Position numbers and translations under genes: made by a program. Below, one piece after another: positions 60,672 to 64,000 of a DNA stretch of 64,000 nucleotides. Location: assembly GCA_973895155.1 (NCBI GenBank), contig OZ316893.1, forward strand, positions 7,626,001 through 7,690,000. Reading direction: 5' to 3'. The notes below the pieces were generated by a model, which saw nothing but the letters and a program-made list of their open reading frames with translations, was not told where the DNA came from and did no database searches. How positions within the stretch are numbered: position 1 is the first letter of the stretch; every line of letters begins with the position of its first letter. This DNA is from Marsupella aquatica. Taxonomy: Eukaryota; Marchantiophyta.

Positions 60672-63353
60672 CTAAGACCAACAGTCTCCCCCCCTACGAA
60701 GAATAGTGAACGCCTGAGCCCGCTGAAGCGCAACAGACACCCTCTGTCTAAAGAATGCAGTGATGACCGACACAGGGGGATAGGGCCTCCGCTCGACGTA
60801 CTGAACTGCGCAAGAGCGAAGAAAACGGTCAAAGGATGGGTGTAGCGCCCCAAAGACCTCCACGGCAAACGGGTAGAAGAGGTCCCCGGGGTACCGCACA
60901 GCATAGGCCTCCTCCTTCAGCCGAGCTGCCCTCGCGGCGGCATGGCCAGGTATATGAGCCGCCGAAGCCACGTTGGCCCCACTAGTCGGATCAGCAACAA
61001 CGACATCCCCAAGGGCACAAACACCAGCGCGAGAGAATACCAAATCTGCACGACGGCGATCAGAAACCCCATCCCGTGGAGGTAACACATGTCTCTGCTC
61101 CATCATGACATGGTAACCAGAATCACGGGCAATGGCCGCCACCATGTCCCAAATGTCGTCGTGTGTCGCAGTCCTCTCACTACCATGACCGCACCTGAGA
61201 ATGTGAATGCCTTGCCCATCAAGGGGCGCACCACAGACGCAAGTGGGCTGACCCAAGAGGCAAGGGTGAGGAAGACCCAACCGAAGGCGCGTGGATGTGG
61301 TAAAAATAAAAGAACTCATACGAAAGGGGGCCCAAAGAGGACTCGCCGATAGCCAGGCCCCCGAACCAGCGCCCGAACCGGATAAAAGACGAGCCCATAC
61401 CGAATCCGAGGGTGCCTCAGAAAGCATGCTGGAAAGGGTGTGTCGGTGCATGCGATCAGAAATCACCTGTTGGACTCGATCCGGGCTGTCCAAAACAACT
61501 CCCTCGAAAGCAGGGACCACGCTCTGCACGTCCTCCGGCAATAATGACCGTGCATGACGAAGCTGGACCTGAAAAGGGAGAGCTCCGTTCTCCACTCCCA
61601 TGACCGAGTCAGAGAGGATAGGCCGAAGGTCCACAATGAAACGTGAGGCCAGGGCAGGGGCCACCTGCGCCCAACTACCAAGAAATGCGCAAGGGGCAGT
61701 GTCCACTGCCGAGGCCACCCCCATACCCCCTCCCGATGGGGGTAACGCAGCCTGCCTAGCCGCAAAAGAACCATCCTCTCCATCAAGGGCTCCCGGACCA
61801 ATGAGGTGACCAAAGACTCTCATCACAGTGGTGTCAAATGAAGAGAGTAAGGACAGGAACATCGCGGTAGGAGGGACTGTCCGGAGAAGATAGGAATGAC
61901 GCCGAACAAAACAAAGGACCAAGATCAAAAAGGAGATCTGGGCATCCCCCAAGGACGCCAACTGGTCAATATGCAAAACGTCCTGGGATAGGGCCGCAAG
62001 AAGAAAATCCTGCTCAAAGACCGCTCCCCCGAAAGGCACCCCAAGGACTCTAATGCCCTCGAGCCGAATGGGTATACCAAGAGGTGGGGTGAAAGAGTGG
62101 GGGAGGGGGAGACGAGACCAAACCCCACACTTCCAAGGCTGGACTGAAAGACCAATAAGGGTAAGCTGGTCCACAAAGTGGGAATAGGCGTCCCCAACAA
62201 GCGAGACCGGGGCAACAATGTGAGTGTCATCCGCAACAGAAGGAAACATGCAACCCGGGAAGGCATCCGAAGAGGCACGAATAGCACGAAGGTGCGCCAT
62301 AGCAAACAACGCCCCACCAAGGGGGTCACCCTGCCTAGTCCCGGACTCGGATGAGATGGTCACATAGGACCCAGGAACAAGATGGTCAGGGTAAATCAGG
62401 GGGGTCGGGGCCCCATAGAAGGCCCGGGCAAAGGGGATGAGGGATGCGATCTCCCCTCCAGCGGCCCGCAACTCCTCGAACATGACCCGACGGGATACAG
62501 AGTTGAATGCATTAGCCACATCCACCTGAATAACCGCCCAGTCGGGGTGGATATCCAAGATGGCACGAAGGCCATGCACCACACTCTCGCAACCGCCAGG
62601 GGTGGCCACACCAAACTGGTGAGGAAAAAAGTGTGACGAAAAGGTAGCCCGAGTTTGCAGACAAACACAACGGCTCACCAAGCAAAACAAGACCTCCCCA
62701 ATGGCCAAGGGCCTGACACCCCCAGTCTCTTTGGCCATAGCCAGAAGCCGACAGGCCCCCAAAAGCCGAGCGACCACGGGAGGAATACGGCCCCCCGCGA
62801 CATGGGCACAAACCTGGAACAACTCAAAAAAACCAGATGCCGAGTCGTCGGGACAAAAGCAATCGCGTAGGTGCTCGAACCTCATCCCAGAAATCCTGCC
62901 CGCGGATAGGCGGGGTAGATGAAGGAAGACAGAGGAGAATACCTCACGGGATAGGGAGAACTCGGTCTCAGGGGTAAAGCTCCCGAGAAAACAAGGAACC
63001 TCGGATGCAGCCGGGGGATGAAGAGACCGTAAGGCAAGAACTGTCTCGGCTGATGGAGGAGAGGGGGAGAGGGGGACCAAGGAGCGAGCGGCCCGAGAAA
63101 ACTCCCCCGCCTGCCCCAATAGAAGGCACTGGCGAAGCCGGCGCTGCCCTGGAGGGACAGATGGCTCCTCGACTGGCTCAGAGGTCCGAGAGGCCAACGC
63201 TAACAACCTATGGTAATACTCCTCATGAAGCGAAGCCCAATCCCCAGAAAGGAACCGTTGCAACCGGACCAAGGTCTCCCTATGCCCAGACGGCCCCCCC
63301 CCCGCGGAGGAAGGACCAGCACCCAATGAGGGAGCAGGAGGAGCAAGGACCAA
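60672..63353 (-). CDS. Reverse transcriptase plus restriction-like endonuclease, frameshifted from its N-terminus
   Basis: 893 codons open to TGA/TAA-type stop at 60672 (numbered from the codon at 63353, which is TTG and only marks the open frame). RT: motif A DVANAFN with D278, motif B TRQGDPLGG (339-347), catalytic A374-D375-D376 (VADD instead of the usual FADD). C-terminal knuckle C705-x-C707-x9-H717-x3-C721 and H731. Endonuclease: R768-A-D770, 12 residues, D783, and K813, matching the PD-(D/E)xK layout of RLEs (P replaced by A). All catalytic positions are present, so this copy is young. It copies its RNA at a nicked chromosomal target in the nucleus. The start of this protein lies in another frame upstream (see 63291-63790). 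Confidence 0.82.
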   Translation of the reverse strand: MVLAPPAPSLGAGPSSAGGGPSGHRETLVRLQRFLSGDWASLHEEYYHRLLALASRTSEPVEEPSVPPGQRRLRQCLLLGQAGEFSRAARSLVPLSPSPPSAETVLALRSLHPPAASEVPCFLGSFTPETEFSLSREVFSSVFLHLPRLSAGRISGMRFEHLRDCFCPDDSASGFFELFQVCAHVAGGRIPPVVARLLGACRLLAMAKETGGVRPLAIGEVLFCLVSRCVCLQTRATFSSHFFPHQFGVATPGGCESVVHGLRAILDIHPDWAVIQVDVANAFNSVSRRVMFEELRAAGGEIASLIPFARAFYGAPTPLIYPDHLVPGSYVTISSESGTRQGDPLGGALFAMAHLRAIRASSDAFPGCMFPSVADDTHIVAPVSLVGDAYSHFVDQLTLIGLSVQPWKCGVWSRLPLPHSFTPPLGIPIRLEGIRVLGVPFGGAVFEQDFLLAALSQDVLHIDQLASLGDAQISFLILVLCFVRRHSYLLRTVPPTAMFLSLLSSFDTTVMRVFGHLIGPGALDGEDGSFAARQAALPPSGGGMGVASAVDTAPCAFLGSWAQVAPALASRFIVDLRPILSDSVMGVENGALPFQVQLRHARSLLPEDVQSVVPAFEGVVLDSPDRVQQVISDRMHRHTLSSMLSEAPSDSVWARLLSGSGAGSGAWLSASPLWAPFRMSSFIFTTSTRLRLGLPHPCLLGQPTCVCGAPLDGQGIHILRCGHGSERTATHDDIWDMVAAIARDSGYHVMMEQRHVLPPRDGVSDRRRADLVFSRAGVCALGDVVVADPTSGANVASAAHIPGHAAARAARLKEEAYAVRYPGDLFYPFAVEVFGALHPSFDRFLRSCAVQYVERRPYPPVSVITAFFRQRVSVALQRAQAFTILRRGGDCWS

Positions 63354-63790
63354 GCCCCAACATCTGAGGGGTCGCGAGCCAAGCGGTCGAAGGGAAGACG
63401 AAAGGCTCTCTGAAGGAGAGGCCGCACGGGCACGGGAATCCTAGTAAACAAACGGGGATGCCGAAAACCGGGATAGAGGGCGGCAAGGACATCAAGGTGA
63501 GCCAACCAATCCCAAGAGGAGGGAGGGGGCCCAGATGGAGGTGGGGGGAGGACGGGGGGTGGAGGCAAGGTGGAGGAGGAAGCACGAAGGGCAGGACAGG
63601 AACGACGGTGGCGCGTCAAACCTGACGGCCGGTACCAACTATGACAAGCATCGCACTGGACATGGGGATCAGAAGGGGAAGTGGGAGGTGAGGAGGGACG
63701 AGGGCGACGAACGGAAAGAGGAGTGGAGTAGGGAGAAGCCGGTGGGCCCGGAGTGGGGTAAGGGGAACTCAGAAAGGGAAGAGGCTCCAT
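63291..63790 (-). pseudogene. N-terminal zinc-finger part of the same retroelement ORF
   Basis: From the ATG at 63790 the frame encodes a Pro/Ser-rich leader and a C2HC zinc finger, C46-x2-C49-x11-H61-x3-C65 (QCDACHSWYRPSGLTRHRRS), as in R2-type proteins, where it helps target DNA binding. The frame stays homologous-looking to LPPRGGG, then meets ten consecutive G (63294-63303 on this strand). Beyond it the sensible protein continues in a different frame. The break is therefore a one-base type length change in a homopolymer: a true mutation, a sequencing error, or less likely programmed frameshifting. Confidence 0.7.
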
Positions 63791-64000
63791 GTGAAAATGA
63801 AAATATAAAACAGGGATGAAGAAGAAACATATAAAGTAGGCAAGTCCAACAAAAACAAACAGAAAATATTACGAAAGCGACAACAAAAACAAAAGCAAAG
63901 GATGGATGACCGAAGCAAAGAACCTCGACCCGGTAGTGACAACAACCGCACGTCTAAAAGGACCGCCGCAGCCTCGCGCAAAGGAAGCTGTCGCGGAGGC
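63791..64000 (-). other. 5' leader of the R2-like element
   Basis: T-rich, with runs of TTTGTTTTTGTTG type, then GC-rich toward the window edge. Open in the minus frame for about 70 codons but low complexity. I read it as 5' UTR or promoter of the retroelement. Confidence 0.4.

Larger units (their letters stand above)
60396..64000 (-). mobile_element. R2-like non-LTR retrotransposon (RLE class)
   Basis: A GC-rich block in otherwise AT-rich DNA, coding on the minus strand in the order C2HC zinc finger, reverse transcriptase, CCHC-type knuckle, restriction-like endonuclease: the architecture of site-specific R2-type and Utopia-type elements. After the stop (60672) about 200-270 bp of 3' UTR run to about 60450-60396, where a TATATATAT tract occurs and composition returns to AT-rich. 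The exact 3' end is not certain. At least 210 bp of 5' leader lies before the ATG at 63790, and the element may continue past the window edge. Confidence 0.78.

Noticed and set aside
60627-63819. Many plus-strand frames of 60-134 codons opposite the retroelement
   Set aside because: They are complementary shadows of the GC-rich RT-endonuclease ORF, rich in Arg/Pro/Gly with no domains.
1-64000. CRISPR arrays, bacterial operons or prophage
   Set aside because: Repeats lack the regular short-repeat/unique-spacer pattern, and genes are intron-split plant genes, so prokaryotic features are not expected and none were seen.

Overview
The window is nuclear DNA of a green plant in the land-plant lineage. 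It carries genes split by short GT-AG introns, a plant-type tRNA-Thr, plant inositol pyrophosphate and aquaporin families, and long AT-rich, repeat-laden intergenic DNA. An XIP-type aquaporin, a NIP whose selectivity filter resembles moss NIPs, and an R2-like retroelement point to a non-seed plant (bryophyte or lycophyte). This placement is inference; the species cannot be read from the window.

Layout. 1-12.6 kb: no intact gene. It holds several 2-4-copy tandem duplications, a telomere-like tract, a long (CATCTTTT..)-type minisatellite ending in a Helitron-like 3' terminus (6.3-7.26 kb), and a short-chain dehydrogenase relic. 12.6-14.5 kb, minus: an XIP-like aquaporin. 17.5 kb, minus: tRNA-Thr(AGT). 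18.5-18.8 kb, minus: a WD40 (ELP2-like) relic. 22.2-34.9 kb, plus: a complete 30-exon VIP1/VIH (PPIP5K) gene encoding about 1,108 residues, reconstructed exon by exon with matching phases. 38.4-41.0 kb, minus: a complete five-exon NIP aquaporin of 311 residues. 41-60 kb: gene-poor and AT-rich, with three related fold-back hairpin elements, a 103-bp minisatellite, a calmodulin-like relic, a 1.28-kb TIR transposon and two more Helitron-like ends with minisatellites. 60.4-64 kb, minus: a GC-rich R2-like non-LTR retrotransposon with zinc finger, reverse transcriptase and restriction-like endonuclease, interrupted by a frameshift in a 10-base homopolymer.

Function. The three intact genes are ordinary housekeeping or transport genes: an InsP6/InsP7 kinase-phosphatase (phosphate signalling) and two membrane channels for water or small uncharged solutes. 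Nothing suggests they act as one system. I found no clearly new multi-gene system. The most informative unexplained structure is in the repeats: the Helitron-like terminus plus minisatellite family, the GATGGACCC fold-back family and the R2-like element.
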